A stretch of DNA of 55,202 nucleotides from Gammaproteobacteria bacterium (GCA_003560975.1 PWJA01000153.1:1-55202); one strand, 5' to 3'. Counted from the stretch's first letter, positions 1 through 9,164 are shown. Numbers and translations are program-made. Notes: generated by a model not told the origin, from the letters alone.

Positions 1-121
1 CGCGCGCTTCCGCGCACACCTTCGTCAGCGCCGCCGTCAGCGTCGTCTTGCCATGGTCAACGTGACCAATCGTGCCCACGTTTACGTGCGGCTTCGTGCG
101 TTCAAACTTTGCCTTGGACAT
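1..121 (-). CDS. tuf: Elongation factor Tu, N-terminal fragment
   Basis: The reverse strand reads [20 protein letters not shown], the start of EF-Tu, and runs off the window edge after 40 codons. The P-loop GHVDHGKT is at residues 19-26. EF-Tu is the GTPase that brings aminoacyl-tRNA to the ribosome in the cytoplasm. The gene follows tRNA-Tyr, tRNA-Gly and tRNA-Thr on the same strand, the known tufB arrangement of Gammaproteobacteria, so it is probably co-transcribed with them. Only the first tenth is visible, so nothing can be said about the rest. Confidence 0.96.
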   Translation of the reverse strand, partial: MSKAKFERTKPHVNVGTIGHVDHGKTTLTAALTKVCAEAR

Positions 122-196
122 CCGTCGAAACTCCGTTCCCTTGTTAAGATTCCTGATTGCATCCGGTCGGTTGCGCAAGCGCACGCCGACCCTAAC

Positions 197-272
<76 letters not shown>

Positions 273-286
273 GCGGTCTGTCATAC

Positions 287-360
287 TGGAGCGGGTGATC
301 GGAATCGAACCGACATCATGAGCTTGGAAGGCTCAGGTTCTACCATTGAACTACACCCGC
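287..360 (-). tRNA. tRNA-Gly (anticodon TCC)
   Basis: The reverse complement begins GCGGGTGTAGTTCAATGG and ends CACCCGCTCCA with an encoded CCA. The anticodon loop CTTCCAA gives TCC. The T-loop is GGTTCGATTCC. It lies between tRNA-Tyr and tRNA-Thr in the tuf transcript, 14 nt upstream of tRNA-Thr. Confidence 0.96.
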
Positions 361-397
361 AATGTGTTCCGGTTCACCTCCGCGCCGAGCCGTATCG

Positions 398-482
398 TGG
401 TGGAGGGGGCAGGATTCGAACCTGCGAAGGCATAGCCAGCAGATTTACAGTCTGCCCTCGTTGACCGCTTGAGTACCCCTCC
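398..482 (-). tRNA. tRNA-Tyr (anticodon GTA)
   Basis: The reverse complement begins GGAGGGGTACTCAAGCGG and ends CCCCCTCCACCA. At 85 nt with a long variable arm it is a class II tRNA, as expected for bacterial tyrosine tRNA. The loop ACTGTAAA gives anticodon GTA. It is the first tRNA of the tRNA-tuf transcript. A second upstream tRNA-Thr, present in Escherichia coli, is not seen here. Confidence 0.96.
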
Positions 483-539
483 GTTCTGCCCCGACGCTTG
501 AAACTCGCGAAAAAACGTCAAATCCAGACGAAGCCCGCA

Positions 540-568
540 ATTGTCGCTGATCCTGCTACGCGAGTCAA
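540..568 (-). promoter_or_regulatory. Sigma70-type promoter of the tRNA-tuf operon
   Basis: On the reverse strand TTGACT and GACAAT are separated by exactly 17 nt. The sequence just after the -10 is GC-rich (TGCGGGC), a discriminator type associated with stringent control of stable-RNA promoters. The predicted start is about 50 nt upstream of tRNA-Tyr. No other function is apparent between 483 and 611. Confidence 0.65.
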
Positions 569-611
569 CAGCAGGATGCAGTCCGATTTCGGGCAATCAG
601 GCTCGCGGCGC

Positions 612-1703
612 TCAGACGTTGAACCGGAAATGCATCACGTCGCCCTCGGCGACGACGTAGTCGCGCCCTTCCAGCCTCAGCTTCCCCGCCGCCTTGGCCC
701 CGGCTTCTCCGGCACAGGCGATGTAGTCGGCGTAGGCGGTCACCTCGGCGCGGATGAATCCGTGCTCGAAATCGGTGTGGATGCGCCCGGCCGCCTGCGG
801 CGCCGTGGCTCCGCGACGAACCGTCCAGGCCCGCACCTCCTTGGGTCCGGCGGTGAAAAAGGTGAGCAGATCGAGCAGCCCGTAGCCGGCACGAATGAGG
901 CGATCCAGACCGGGCTCGGTCTGGCCGAGATCGGCAAGGAACTCCTCCTGCTCTGCCGGTGCGAGCTGGCTCAGCTCCGCTTCCAGGGCCGCACACAAGA
1001 CCACGACCTCGGCACCTTCGACGGCCGCATGCCGGCGTACCCGGTCAACCAGCGCATTGTCCTCGACCCCCGAATCATCCACATTGGCCACGTACAGGAC
1101 CGGCTTGCCGGTAATGAACTGCCACGGGCCAAGCAAGACCCGTTCTTCGGCCTCGAGCGCCAGCGTCCTGAGCGGACTGCCGGCGCCGAAGTGCGCGACC
1201 ACGCGTTCGAGCAGGCCGGCCAGGCGCCTGGCCTCCTTGTCGCCGGACCGGGTCTGCTTGACCGCGCGCTCCAACGCCCGCTCCGCGGTCTCCAGGTCGG
1301 CCAGCACCAGCTCCGTGTCGATGGTTTCGATGTCCGACAGCGGATCGACGCGGCCCGCGACGTGGGTGACATCGTCGTCCTCGAAGCAGCGCACGATGTG
1401 GGCGAGCGCGTCGGTCTGGCGGATATGGGCCAGAAACTTGTTGCCCAGACCTTCGCCCCGCGACGCACCGGCGACCAGTCCGGCGATGTCGACGAACTGC
1501 ATCATCGTCGGAACCACTTTTTCCGGCTTCACGATCGCGGCCAGCTCGTCCAGGCGCGGATCCGGGACCGGAACCATGCCGACGTTGGGCTCGATGGTGC
1601 AGAAGGGGTAGTTTTCGGCCGCGATCGCCGCCCGCGTCAGGCAGTTGAACAGGGTCGATTTGCCGACGTTGGGCAAGCCAACGATGCCACACTTGAAACC
1701 CAC
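612..1703 (-). CDS. ychF: Ribosome-associated GTPase/ATPase YchF
   Basis: This 363-residue protein is a full-length member of the YchF/Ola1 family, Obg-related P-loop NTPases that bind ribosomes and tend to hydrolyse ATP. The G1 motif GLPNVGKST is at residues 9-17, and a C-terminal TGS domain ends in EGDVMHFRFNV. The specificity motif reads NVDD in place of the NKxD of true GTPases, as usual in this family. The start is GTG, preceded by AGGAG. It lies 5 nt after pth in a rplY-pth-ychF operon, a conserved order that ties it to translation. Confidence 0.96.
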   Translation of the reverse strand: MGFKCGIVGLPNVGKSTLFNCLTRAAIAAENYPFCTIEPNVGMVPVPDPRLDELAAIVKPEKVVPTMMQFVDIAGLVAGASRGEGLGNKFLAHIRQTDALAHIVRCFEDDDVTHVAGRVDPLSDIETIDTELVLADLETAERALERAVKQTRSGDKEARRLAGLLERVVAHFGAGSPLRTLALEAEERVLLGPWQFITGKPVLYVANVDDSGVEDNALVDRVRRHAAVEGAEVVVLCAALEAELSQLAPAEQEEFLADLGQTEPGLDRLIRAGYGLLDLLTFFTAGPKEVRAWTVRRGATAPQAAGRIHTDFEHGFIRAEVTAYADYIACAGEAGAKAAGKLRLEGRDYVVAEGDVMHFRFNV

Positions 1704-1708
1704 TGGCC

Positions 1709-2320
1709 TTACTCTCCTTTTTGCTTCTGGTCAGAACCGGCGCTGTGCAGGGACTGCATCGCGCGCTCGGGGCGCTCCTGCAGCAAATCCGGCAACACCG
1801 CAATGGCCCGTTCGATCGAGTCCATGATCGCTGTTTCGTCTTCGAGACCGGCGCGAGACAGCACCCAGGGGGTCACCGCCTCTCGCGTTCCCGGATGGCC
1901 GATCCCGATCCGGATTCGCCAGAACCCGGGACCGCCCAGGTGGGCAAACAGGCTGCGCAGGCCGTTGTGTCCGCCGTGGCCTCCGCCGCGCTTCAGGCGC
2001 ACCGTGCCCGGCGGGAGATCCAGATCATCGTAGGCAACGACAATGCGCCCGACCGGAACGTCAAAATAATCACAAACCGCTCGAACCGAGCGACCCGAGT
2101 CATTCATGAAGGTCTCGGGCTTGAGGCAGAACACGTCCAGGCCGGCCAGGCGCAGGCGGCCGACCTGGCCATGAAACTTCCGGTCGCTGCGCAGCTCCAG
2201 CGGCGCCTGGCGGTCGAGCGCATCCAGAAGCCAAAACCCGGCGTTATGCCGGGTTTTGGCGTATTGAGAGCCGGGATTGCCGAGCCCGGCGATTAACCAT
2301 CGTTGAGGCACGGCAAGCAA
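1709..2320 (-). CDS. pth: Peptidyl-tRNA hydrolase
   Basis: Pth cleaves peptidyl-tRNA released from stalled ribosomes, recycling the tRNA. Family motifs seen are GLGNPG (residues 12-17), the catalytic-His segment KTRHNAGF (H25), FMNDSG, YDDLDLP and GGGHGGHNGLRS. The length of about 200 residues is usual. The ORF opens with TTG at 2320, and an in-frame GTG at 2311 is an equally possible start. Neither has a strong Shine-Dalgarno match. It sits 25 nt after rplY and 5 nt before ychF, clearly one transcription unit. Confidence 0.95.
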   Translation of the reverse strand: MLAVPQRWLIAGLGNPGSQYAKTRHNAGFWLLDALDRQAPLELRSDRKFHGQVGRLRLAGLDVFCLKPETFMNDSGRSVRAVCDYFDVPVGRIVVAYDDLDLPPGTVRLKRGGGHGGHNGLRSLFAHLGGPGFWRIRIGIGHPGTREAVTPWVLSRAGLEDETAIMDSIERAIAVLPDLLQERPERAMQSLHSAGSDQKQKGE

Positions 2321-2345
2321 TCACCGGTCGCCGGAGCGGCCTGGA

Positions 2346-3101
2346 TCAATCTTCCTTGCGTTCTTCGCCGTCGCCCGAATCCGAGTCTTCGTCGCCTTCG
2401 GCATCGGTCGCCTCGCCTTCGTCGTCCGCCTCTTCGGCATCCGCAAGGGTCTCGACTTCCGGCGCGATGTCGGCGGCGGCATCGGCGGCCGCGGCCAGCT
2501 CGCCGGTGCCCTGCGATTCGCGGATGAACAGCGCCGTAACCACCGAGGCGTCGTTGTCCTCGGAGACTTCCAGCATCGGAATGGTGACACCTTCCGGCAG
2601 TACGATCTGGCTGAGCAGGATGCTCTCTCCGGGCTCCAGTGCGGCCAGGTCGACCTCGAGGTACTCGGGGAGATTTTCAGGGGTGGCGGCGATTTCCACT
2701 TCGGTGATCTGATGGGAAATCACGACGCCGCTCTTGCGCCCTGCCGGCGAGTGCTCTTCGTTGACGAAATGCAGCGGCACGTCGATGCGCAGCGCCTGGC
2801 CGGCCGAAACGCGGAAAAAGTCCACGTGGGTCAGCAGCGGTTTGAACGGATGCCGCTGCAGGTCCCTGAGGATCACTTTCTGGCGCTTGCCGCTGTCTAC
2901 CACCAGTTCCAGAACGGACGAACGAAACGCCTCGTCCTCGATTGCGCGGAGCAGATAGTTGTGATCGACGGTCAGGCTGACCGGGTCACGACCCCCGCCG
3001 TACAGGATGGCCGGAACTCGTCCAGCGCGACGCAGGCGGCGGCTCGCACCTTTCCCCACATCAGCGCGCAGTTCGGCCGATACTTCGAATTCATTGCTCA
3101 T
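2346..3101 (-). CDS. rplY: 50S ribosomal protein L25 (Ctc/TL5 form)
   Basis: The N-terminal half (EVSAELRADVGKGASRRLRR) is the 5S-rRNA-binding L25 domain, and the second half matches the TL5/CTC C-terminal domain. The last 45 or so residues are an acidic, low-complexity tail (EEADDEGEATDAEGDEDSD). At 251 residues it is the long Ctc form, not the short E. coli form. I chose ATG at 3101 (MSNEFEVS); the track start at 3113 is a GTG with no ribosome site. It heads the rplY-pth-ychF operon behind a promoter and leader hairpin. Confidence 0.95.
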   Translation of the reverse strand: MSNEFEVSAELRADVGKGASRRLRRAGRVPAILYGGGRDPVSLTVDHNYLLRAIEDEAFRSSVLELVVDSGKRQKVILRDLQRHPFKPLLTHVDFFRVSAGQALRIDVPLHFVNEEHSPAGRKSGVVISHQITEVEIAATPENLPEYLEVDLAALEPGESILLSQIVLPEGVTIPMLEVSEDNDASVVTALFIRESQGTGELAAAADAAADIAPEVETLADAEEADDEGEATDAEGDEDSDSGDGEERKED

Positions 3102-3138
3102 GGTCGGATTCACTCTGTCGGTCTTGCGGTTGGAAACG

Positions 3139-3166
3139 CCGAAGGGCCCGCGACCAGGCCCTTCGG
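3139..3166 (-). promoter_or_regulatory. Hairpin at the 5' end of the rplY leader
   Basis: The reverse strand reads CCGAAGGGCC, 8 nt, GGCCCTTCGG: a perfect 10-bp stem. With the -10 box at 3178-3183, transcription should begin near 3171, so the stem would lie almost at the mRNA 5' end and 38 nt before the rplY start. It has no T-run, so it is not an obvious terminator. It could stabilise the mRNA or act as an L25 autoregulatory leader. Confidence 0.5.
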
Positions 3167-3177
3167 ATCAGCCCGCC

Positions 3178-3183
3178 ATTATA
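3178..3183 (-). promoter_or_regulatory. -10 box of the rplY-pth-ychF promoter
   Basis: The reverse strand has a consensus TATAAT. A weak -35 (TTCTTC) lies 17 nt further upstream. Position relative to the leader hairpin and rplY supports use as the operon promoter. Confidence 0.55.
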
Positions 3184-3311
3184 ACCGCAGAGCGGATCGA
3201 GAAGAAAGCCTGACCGGAAAATGAAACCTTCCTGTTATCATCCGGGTCTATTGGCTTGCCCAGCGACGGGGCAATCTGGATCAACCCATGCAGCGAGGAC
3301 GCACAAAGATC

Positions 3312-3995
3312 ATGAACGAACGACTGAGAACAGCCACCATTCCGCGCAGCGCAGGCGCCGAGATCGACGAGGGCGCGCGCAAGGTCCTGCGCAACACCTG
3401 GAATCTGCTGGCAATGACCCTGTTGTTCAGCTCCTTCATGGCCTACCTGGCCATGACCAACAACTGGCCCTATCCGGGCGTGTTGCTGACCCTGGGGGGA
3501 TATTTCGGGCTCCTCTTCCTGACCATGGCACTGCGCAACTCGGCCTGGGGCCTGCTCAGCGTGTTCGCCCTGACCGGCTTCATGGGGGCAACCTTCGGGC
3601 CCATCGTCAACAGCTATGTCGCGGCGTTCAGCAACGGGCACGAACTGGTCATTGCCGCCTTCGGCGCCACCGCGGTCGCCTTTGTCGGCCTGTCCGCGTT
3701 CGCCATGGTCACACGCCGCGACTTCAGCTTCCTTGGCCCCTTCCTGTTCGTCGGCATTCTGGTGGCCTTTCTGGCCGGACTGGGCGCGATCTTTTTCCAG
3801 ATGAGCGCGCTCGGGCTGGCGGTATCGGCCATGTTCGCCGTGCTGATGTGCGGCCTGATCCTGTACCAGACCCAGCAGATCGTGCGCGGCGGCGAACGCA
3901 ACTACATCATGGCGACCGTCACCCTGTTCGTTTCGATCTACAACCTGTTTTCCAGCCTGCTCCACCTGTTCGGGTTCTTCATGGGCGAAGACTGA
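3312..3995 (+). CDS. Bax inhibitor-1 family membrane protein (YccA type)
   Basis: The 227-residue protein has about seven hydrophobic segments after a polar N-terminus (ARKVLRNTWNLLAMTLLFSS) and the family's loop GGERNYIMATVTLFVSIYN near the C-terminus. E. coli YccA of this family binds and modulates the FtsH protease in the inner membrane. The role here is inferred from the family only. I prefer ATG 3312 (MNERLRT); ATG 3288 in the same frame is possible. It stands alone, divergent from rplY, with a strong terminator 30 nt downstream. Confidence 0.85.
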   Translation: MNERLRTATIPRSAGAEIDEGARKVLRNTWNLLAMTLLFSSFMAYLAMTNNWPYPGVLLTLGGYFGLLFLTMALRNSAWGLLSVFALTGFMGATFGPIVNSYVAAFSNGHELVIAAFGATAVAFVGLSAFAMVTRRDFSFLGPFLFVGILVAFLAGLGAIFFQMSALGLAVSAMFAVLMCGLILYQTQQIVRGGERNYIMATVTLFVSIYNLFSSLLHLFGFFMGED

Positions 3996-4024
3996 GCATC
4001 CAGGCGCCCGCCCGGCGAGTCAAG

Positions 4025-4056
4025 AAAAGCCCCGGCGCTGGCCGGGGCTTTTTTTT
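4025..4056 (+). terminator. Rho-independent terminator after the Bax-inhibitor-like gene
   Basis: AAAAGCCCCGG, 6 nt, CCGGGGCTTTT runs into eight T residues. The A-tract on the left means it can also work for the convergent lspA transcript on the other strand. It is the clearest intrinsic terminator in the window. Confidence 0.93.
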
Positions 4057-4092
4057 CACCCGGGCGAATACTCCCCCGGCCACCGACCCCAA

Positions 4093-4596
4093 TCACCTCG
4101 GCCCAGGTCCGGGCTCCCGGCGGGGAATGAAGCCTTCCAGGAGCAACAGGACGACGCCGATGACGATCACGCTGTCGGCCACGTTGAAGGCCGGCCAGTG
4201 CCAGCCCTGGTAATGGATATCGATGAAATCGACGACATGGCCATGCCGAATCCGGTCAATCATGTTGCCCAGTGCGCCGGCGAGGACCATCACGATGGCC
4301 ACCGGCAATAGCCGGGCACCCTGCGGGAGACGCTTCAGCCAGACCAGCAAAACCGCGCTGACCAGCAGCGCGACGGCGGTGAAGAACCAGCGCTGCCAAC
4401 CGCCCGCGCCGGCGAGGAAGCTGAACGCCGCTCCCTCGTTGTGGGCCAGAGTCAGGTTCAGCCATCCGGTCACCGCCAGGGGTCGATACAGATCCAGATT
4501 CTGACTGGCCAGCTCCTTGGTCCACAGATCCAGCCCCAGCAACACGACCGCCAGGACCAGCCAGAGCATGTAGCGCGTCGCGCGCATGGACGGCAT
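4093..4596 (-). CDS. lspA: Lipoprotein signal peptidase (signal peptidase II)
   Basis: LspA removes the signal peptide from diacylglyceryl-prolipoproteins in the inner membrane. The 167-residue product has four membrane segments, and the catalytic aspartates are in GNMIDRIRHGHVVDF and FNVADSVIV. The family segment LAHNEGAAFSFL is present. ATG 4596 starts 7 nt after the ileS stop and avoids overlap; ATG 4587 is also possible, and the track start at 4650 would overlap ileS. It is the last gene of ribF-ileS-lspA. The fkpB and ispH genes that often follow are not here. Confidence 0.95.
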   Translation of the reverse strand: MPSMRATRYMLWLVLAVVLLGLDLWTKELASQNLDLYRPLAVTGWLNLTLAHNEGAAFSFLAGAGGWQRWFFTAVALLVSAVLLVWLKRLPQGARLLPVAIVMVLAGALGNMIDRIRHGHVVDFIDIHYQGWHWPAFNVADSVIVIGVVLLLLEGFIPRREPGPGPR

Positions 4597-4603
4597 GGCC
4601 GCG

Positions 4604-7408
4604 CTAGCCCCAGCGCCTGGTTTCGCCGGCGGAACCGATGTTGTCCACACAGCGACCGCACAGTTCGGGATGTTCGGCGTTACTGCCGACGCTGTCGCGA
4701 TGGTGCCAGCATCGGATGCATTTGCCGTGTGCGGTGGGGCGAACCGAAAACCGCAGGCGGTGGCCCTGAATCTCGGCCTCGGCGGCCTCGCCCTCGACCG
4801 GCCCCAGGTGAACGTCGGAAGAAAGGAAGAAAAACCGCAGCTCGTCGCCGACCCGGCCCAGCACGTCGGCCAGTTCCCCCTCGGCCTGCAGGGTGATCTC
4901 GGCGGCCAGCGACGAACCGATGGCCTTGCTGCGGCGCAGTTCTTCCAGGCGCGGGCCGACCACTTCGCGCACCGCGCGCAGGCGTTGCCAGAACACGCGG
5001 TCCTCGTCGCCGATTTCGCTCAGGCCCGGGTACCAGGTTGCCATCATCACCGAATCGACCCGCTCGCCCTGCATTTCGGCCCAGATTTCTTCGGCGGTAA
5101 AGCAGCACAAGGGCGCCAGCCAGCGCACCAGCGCTTCGAGGATGTGCTGCATGGCCGTCTGGGCCGAGCGTCGCGCCGGATGATCGGCCGGCAGCGTGTA
5201 GAGCCGGTCCTTGATGATGTCGAGGTAGAACGCACCCAGATCCAAGCTGCAAAAATGGTGCAGACGCTGGTAAATGTGGAGGAATCGGTAATCGGCGTAG
5301 GCGTCGACGATCTCGCCCTGGAGACGGGCCGCCAGGTCGACCGCGTACCGGTCCAGCGGCAGCATTCGATCCGCCGGCACCGCGTTTCCGGCCGGATCAA
5401 AATCGGCCAGGTTGCCGAGCAGAAAGCGGGCCGTATTGCGGATGCGGCGGTAGGCGTCGGCAACCCGCTTGAGAATCTCCTCCGAGACCGACATCTCCTG
5501 CCGGTAGTCGGCCGCGGCGACCCAGAGCCGGAGGACATCTGCCCCCAGCGTATTCATGATCTGCTGTGGGGCGACGACGTTGCCCTGGGACTTCGACATC
5601 TTTCGCCCCTCGGCGTCGACGGTAAAACCATGGGTCAACACCTGCCGGTACGGCGGGCTGCCGTGCATGGCCACCGAAGTCAGCAGCGAGGACTGGAACC
5701 AGCCGCGATGCTGGTCGGAGCCTTCCAGGTACAGATCGGCTGGTCGTCCGAGGCGCTCGTCCTGATCCAGTACGCAGTGATGGGTCACGCCCGAGTCGAA
5801 CCAGACATCCAGGATGTCGCTGACCGGCTCGTACCGATCCGGATCGGCGCCCAGCTGCTCGACGATATCGGCGCGATACCAGGCATCGACGCCTTCCTGC
5901 TCGACCATCCCGGCCAACCGCTTGAGCAGGGCCGGCGTGTCGGGATGCGGTTCCTGGGACTCGCGATCAATCAGCAGGCCGAGCGGGACACCCCAGGTGC
6001 GTTGGCGCGAGATGCACCAGTCCGGGCGCGTTTCGACCATGCTTCGAATGCGCGCCCGGCCCCACTCGGGCACCCAGCGAACCTGGTCGATCGCCGCCAG
6101 CGCCTGGGCGCGCAGCTCGGCCTGGTCCATGGAGATGAACCACTGCGGCGTGGTCCGGAAGGCGGTCGGCGTCTTGTGCCGCCAGCAGTGCGGATAGCTG
6201 TGCTGGAAGGATTCGGCGGCCAGCAGCGTGCCCTGCTCGCGCATGTGCTCGAGCAGGGTTTCGTTGGCAGACCAGACAAACTGACCGGCCACGACGGGCG
6301 TATCGTCGACGAAAACGCCGCGACCATCGACCGGGTTGTACACCTCCAGATCGTAGCGCTGGCCGACCTCGAAGTCTTCCTGACCATGGCCGGGAGCGGT
6401 ATGCACCGCTCCGGTGCCGGTCTCGGTGGTGACGTGATCGCCGAGGATCAGCGGCACCTGGCACCCGTTGTACGGGTGTTTGAGCGGCAGGTGCTCCAGG
6501 GCCTGGCCCAAGGCTCGACCCAGCACTTCGACCGCCGTCAGTTCCAGGCGCGCACAGACCGCGGACTGGAGATCTTCGGCCACGACCAACTCCACCACCC
6601 GGCTGCCCTGGCGGCCGCGCAACAGCACGTAGGAAAGCGCGCCATTCAGACAGACCGCGCGGTTGGCGGGAATGGTCCAGGGCGTGGTGGTCCAGATCAA
6701 GACCCCGGCCCGATCGCCGAGCGGCCCGGTTCCGAAACGCTCGGCCAGGACCGCCGGATCGAGCGCCGGAAACAGCACGTCGATCGCCGTCGAGGTCTTG
6801 TCCTGATATTCGATTTCGGCCTCGGCCAGGGCCGAGCCGCAGTCGAAGCACCAGTGCACCGGCTTGACGCCGCGCTTGAGGTGACCGCGCTCGACGATAC
6901 GGGCCAGGGCGCGAAGCATGTCCGCCTCGTAGCGAAAATCGCGCGTGGCGTAGCGGCGCGCCCAGTCGCCCAGACCGCCCAGGCGCTGGAAGTCGGCCGA
7001 CTGATTCTCGATCTGACGATCGGCGTACTCGCGACATTTCTGCCGGAACGTGGCCGCATCGACCTTCTGGCCCACCTTGCCGACCTTTTTTTCCACCTGC
7101 AGCTCGATCGGCAGGCCGTGGCAATCCCAGCCCGGCACGTACGGCGAACGGTAGCCGGCCAGAAGGGCCGAGCGCACCACGAAGTCCTTGAGGATCTTGT
7201 TGACTGCGTGTCCGATATGGATATCGCCGTTGGCGTAGGGCGGACCATCGTGGAGAACGAATCCGGGACGTCCGGCGGTCGCTTCCTGGATGCGCTGATA
7301 CAGCTGACCGTCCTGCCATCGCTTGAGCATCTGCGGCTCGCGGGCAGCGAGGGAGGCCTTCATCGGAAAGGCCGTACGCGGCAAATTGAGCGTGTCTTTG
7401 TAATCCAT
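4604..7408 (-). CDS. ileS: Isoleucyl-tRNA synthetase
   Basis: This 934-residue class I synthetase charges tRNA-Ile and edits valine. Visible motifs are the HIGH box in [13 protein letters not shown], the KMSKSQGN loop, the CP1 editing insertion with [12 protein letters not shown], and a C-terminal zinc site CIRCW plus CGRC. I start at ATG 7408 ([10 protein letters not shown]), the usual IleS beginning; the track start at 7474 would overlap ribF. It lies 28 nt after ribF and 7 nt before lspA, the classic order. Confidence 0.98.
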   Translation of the reverse strand: MDYKDTLNLPRTAFPMKASLAAREPQMLKRWQDGQLYQRIQEATAGRPGFVLHDGPPYANGDIHIGHAVNKILKDFVVRSALLAGYRSPYVPGWDCHGLPIELQVEKKVGKVGQKVDAATFRQKCREYADRQIENQSADFQRLGGLGDWARRYATRDFRYEADMLRALARIVERGHLKRGVKPVHWCFDCGSALAEAEIEYQDKTSTAIDVLFPALDPAVLAERFGTGPLGDRAGVLIWTTTPWTIPANRAVCLNGALSYVLLRGRQGSRVVELVVAEDLQSAVCARLELTAVEVLGRALGQALEHLPLKHPYNGCQVPLILGDHVTTETGTGAVHTAPGHGQEDFEVGQRYDLEVYNPVDGRGVFVDDTPVVAGQFVWSANETLLEHMREQGTLLAAESFQHSYPHCWRHKTPTAFRTTPQWFISMDQAELRAQALAAIDQVRWVPEWGRARIRSMVETRPDWCISRQRTWGVPLGLLIDRESQEPHPDTPALLKRLAGMVEQEGVDAWYRADIVEQLGADPDRYEPVSDILDVWFDSGVTHHCVLDQDERLGRPADLYLEGSDQHRGWFQSSLLTSVAMHGSPPYRQVLTHGFTVDAEGRKMSKSQGNVVAPQQIMNTLGADVLRLWVAAADYRQEMSVSEEILKRVADAYRRIRNTARFLLGNLADFDPAGNAVPADRMLPLDRYAVDLAARLQGEIVDAYADYRFLHIYQRLHHFCSLDLGAFYLDIIKDRLYTLPADHPARRSAQTAMQHILEALVRWLAPLCCFTAEEIWAEMQGERVDSVMMATWYPGLSEIGDEDRVFWQRLRAVREVVGPRLEELRRSKAIGSSLAAEITLQAEGELADVLGRVGDELRFFFLSSDVHLGPVEGEAAEAEIQGHRLRFSVRPTAHGKCIRCWHHRDSVGSNAEHPELCGRCVDNIGSAGETRRWG

Positions 7409-7436
7409 CGGGCTAGTGTAAGCGCTGTTCCAGTGT

Positions 7437-8354
7437 TCAGGGCGCCAGTACGGCGCGGGCACGGGCCGCATCATCGTGCATCTGCACCATCATCGCGTCC
7501 AGAGAGGCAAACTTTTCTTCGGGCCGAAGCCATTCCACGAACTCCACGTCAAGATGGTGGCCGTACAGGTCGCCCTCCCAGTCGAACAAATGCGCCTCCA
7601 GCAACCAGCCGTCGCCGGCCACCGTCGGTCTGCGGCCGAGGTTCGCAACCGCCGGGTGGCGATCGAACCCCGAGCCGCTGACCCGAACGGCAAATACGCC
7701 CGCAAGCGCCGGCGGCTGCGGCGGCCGCAGATTGACCGTGGGAAAACCGAGCCGTCGGCCCAGCTGCTGGCCGCGCAATACTCGCCCGGACAGCCGATAC
7801 GGCCTGCCGAGCAAGGCCGCGGCGGCAGCCAGTTCTCCGCCGGCCAGCAGGGCCCGAATGCGGCTTGAGGAAACTTTCTCTTCGTGCTCGCGGACCGGAG
7901 CGATCACTTCCACCTCGAAACCGTGGCGCTGGCCCAGTTCCGCCAGCAGCGCCACGTCGCCGGCGGCGCGGGCGCCGAAGCGAAAATCGGCCCCGACCAC
8001 CACGACCCGGGCCCGAGCCGCCTTGACCACCGCTTCGACCACGAACGCCTCGGGACTCAGAGCGGCAAAGGCGCGGTCGAAGCGGGGCATGAACACCTGG
8101 TCAAGACCCAGCTGCCGACACGCTTGAAGGCGATCACGCACGCCCATCAATCGCGGAACGGGGCGATCCGGGCGAAACAAGGTGGCCGGCAGCGGCTCGA
8201 AACACATCAGCGCGGACTGAAGGTCCGGAGCGCGCGCGCGCGCGGCAGCGATCAGCGCCTGGTGACCGCGGTGCAGGCCATCGAAGTTGCCGATGGCCAG
8301 CGCGCAGGCGCCCTCGCTCGAGGGGGTTGGCTGAAGTGTGCGGATCAGTTGCAT
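7437..8354 (-). CDS. ribF: Bifunctional riboflavin kinase / FAD synthetase
   Basis: RibF phosphorylates riboflavin to FMN and adenylates it to FAD. The N-terminal FAD-synthetase domain has the nucleotidyltransferase motif [10 protein letters not shown] (residues 22-31) and [12 protein letters not shown]. The C-terminal flavokinase domain has [11 protein letters not shown] and [12 protein letters not shown]. At 305 residues it is full length. It starts at ATG 8354 and leads ribF-ileS-lspA. A possible -10 (TAGAAT) ends only 13 nt before the start codon. Confidence 0.96.
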   Translation of the reverse strand: MQLIRTLQPTPSSEGACALAIGNFDGLHRGHQALIAAARARAPDLQSALMCFEPLPATLFRPDRPVPRLMGVRDRLQACRQLGLDQVFMPRFDRAFAALSPEAFVVEAVVKAARARVVVVGADFRFGARAAGDVALLAELGQRHGFEVEVIAPVREHEEKVSSSRIRALLAGGELAAAAALLGRPYRLSGRVLRGQQLGRRLGFPTVNLRPPQPPALAGVFAVRVSGSGFDRHPAVANLGRRPTVAGDGWLLEAHLFDWEGDLYGHHLDVEFVEWLRPEEKFASLDAMMVQMHDDAARARAVLAP

Positions 8355-8367
8355 GGGCGGTCGCGCG

Positions 8368-8373
8368 ATTCTA
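8368..8373 (-). promoter_or_regulatory. Possible -10 box of ribF
   Basis: TAGAAT on the reverse strand, 13 nt before the ribF ATG, which would leave a leader of only about 6 nt. No convincing -35 was found, so this is tentative. Confidence 0.3.
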
Positions 8374-8477
8374 CCGGGTTTGGGTCGGCAGCGCTTCGAA
8401 GATTGCCGGCCTGGCGTGCGCTACCATGGTTCGTCCGGCGAACCGCCGTTCTCGATGGCATCCAAAACCTCAAAATC

Positions 8478-9164
8478 ATGAGTGATCGTTACCAGACCCT
8501 GCGTCTGAAAATCACCGAACTCGGCCGCGAACGCAGCCGGACGGCCTTGCAAAAGGGCAGTCATCAGGCCTTGCGCCAGACCCAGCGCCTGATCGAGGAG
8601 CAGACCCGAAGCCTCCCGCGCACGGATCGCGGCCCGCTCGCCTGTCGCGCCGGCTGCGCCTTTTGCTGCCACCTGAGAGTTCTGTGCACGGCCCCGGAAG
8701 TCTTCGCGGTGATCGACTGGATGGGGGAACAGGCTTCGACCGACGCGTTCGAGCAATTCCGGCAGCGGGTGACCGCCACGGCCGAAACGCTGCGCGGTCT
8801 CGACCCCGGCACGATTCTCCAGACCAACCTGGCCTGCCCCAACCTCATCGATGGGCGCTGCAGCGTCTATGCCGCCCGCCCCTTGAGCTGCCGCGCCTAC
8901 CACTCGCTCTCGCGCGAGGCCTGCGAGGCCTCTTTCAATGACCCGGAGAATCCGGACCTGGGTCACCCCCAGTTGACCGCATTGGCCAGGGTTCATGAAG
9001 GCGGGCTGGCCGGGCTGATCGAGGCTCTTGACCAGGCCGGCCTGGACAGCCGCCAGTACGAACTGGTGACCGCCCTGGACGAGGCCCTCAAGGATCCCGC
9101 GGCGCGAACCCGCTTCAAGAACGGAAATCGCGCCTTCTCCACGGCGCTGACCGACATCTGTTGA
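8478..9164 (+). CDS. YkgJ-family cysteine-cluster protein
   Basis: The 228-residue product holds the cysteine pattern of the YkgJ (putative zinc/iron-binding) family: CRAGCAFCCHLRVLC around residues 56-70, then CPNLIDGRCSVYAARPLSCRAYHS. Cysteines so spaced probably bind a metal, but the biochemical role is unknown. ATG 8478 (MSDRYQTL) is preferred; the long track ORF upstream is antisense to ribF. The gene lies on the plus strand between ribF and murJ, which are usually neighbours on the same strand, so it looks like a local insertion. Confidence 0.8.
   Translation: MSDRYQTLRLKITELGRERSRTALQKGSHQALRQTQRLIEEQTRSLPRTDRGPLACRAGCAFCCHLRVLCTAPEVFAVIDWMGEQASTDAFEQFRQRVTATAETLRGLDPGTILQTNLACPNLIDGRCSVYAARPLSCRAYHSLSREACEASFNDPENPDLGHPQLTALARVHEGGLAGLIEALDQAGLDSRQYELVTALDEALKDPAARTRFKNGNRAFSTALTDIC

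Noticed and set aside
351-596. Minus-strand ORF with GVLKRSTRADCKSAG
   Set aside because: It reads through tRNA-Tyr and the promoter region, so it is not a protein gene.
498-2033. 511-residue plus-strand ORF
   Set aside because: Antisense to ychF and pth, which have clear motifs. No ribosome site or recognisable domain.
4586-7681. 1031-residue plus-strand ORF
   Set aside because: It is antisense to ileS and ribF across their full length. Long stop-free antisense frames are expected at this GC content, and the translation is low-complexity Arg/Gly/Ala/Pro-rich without family motifs.
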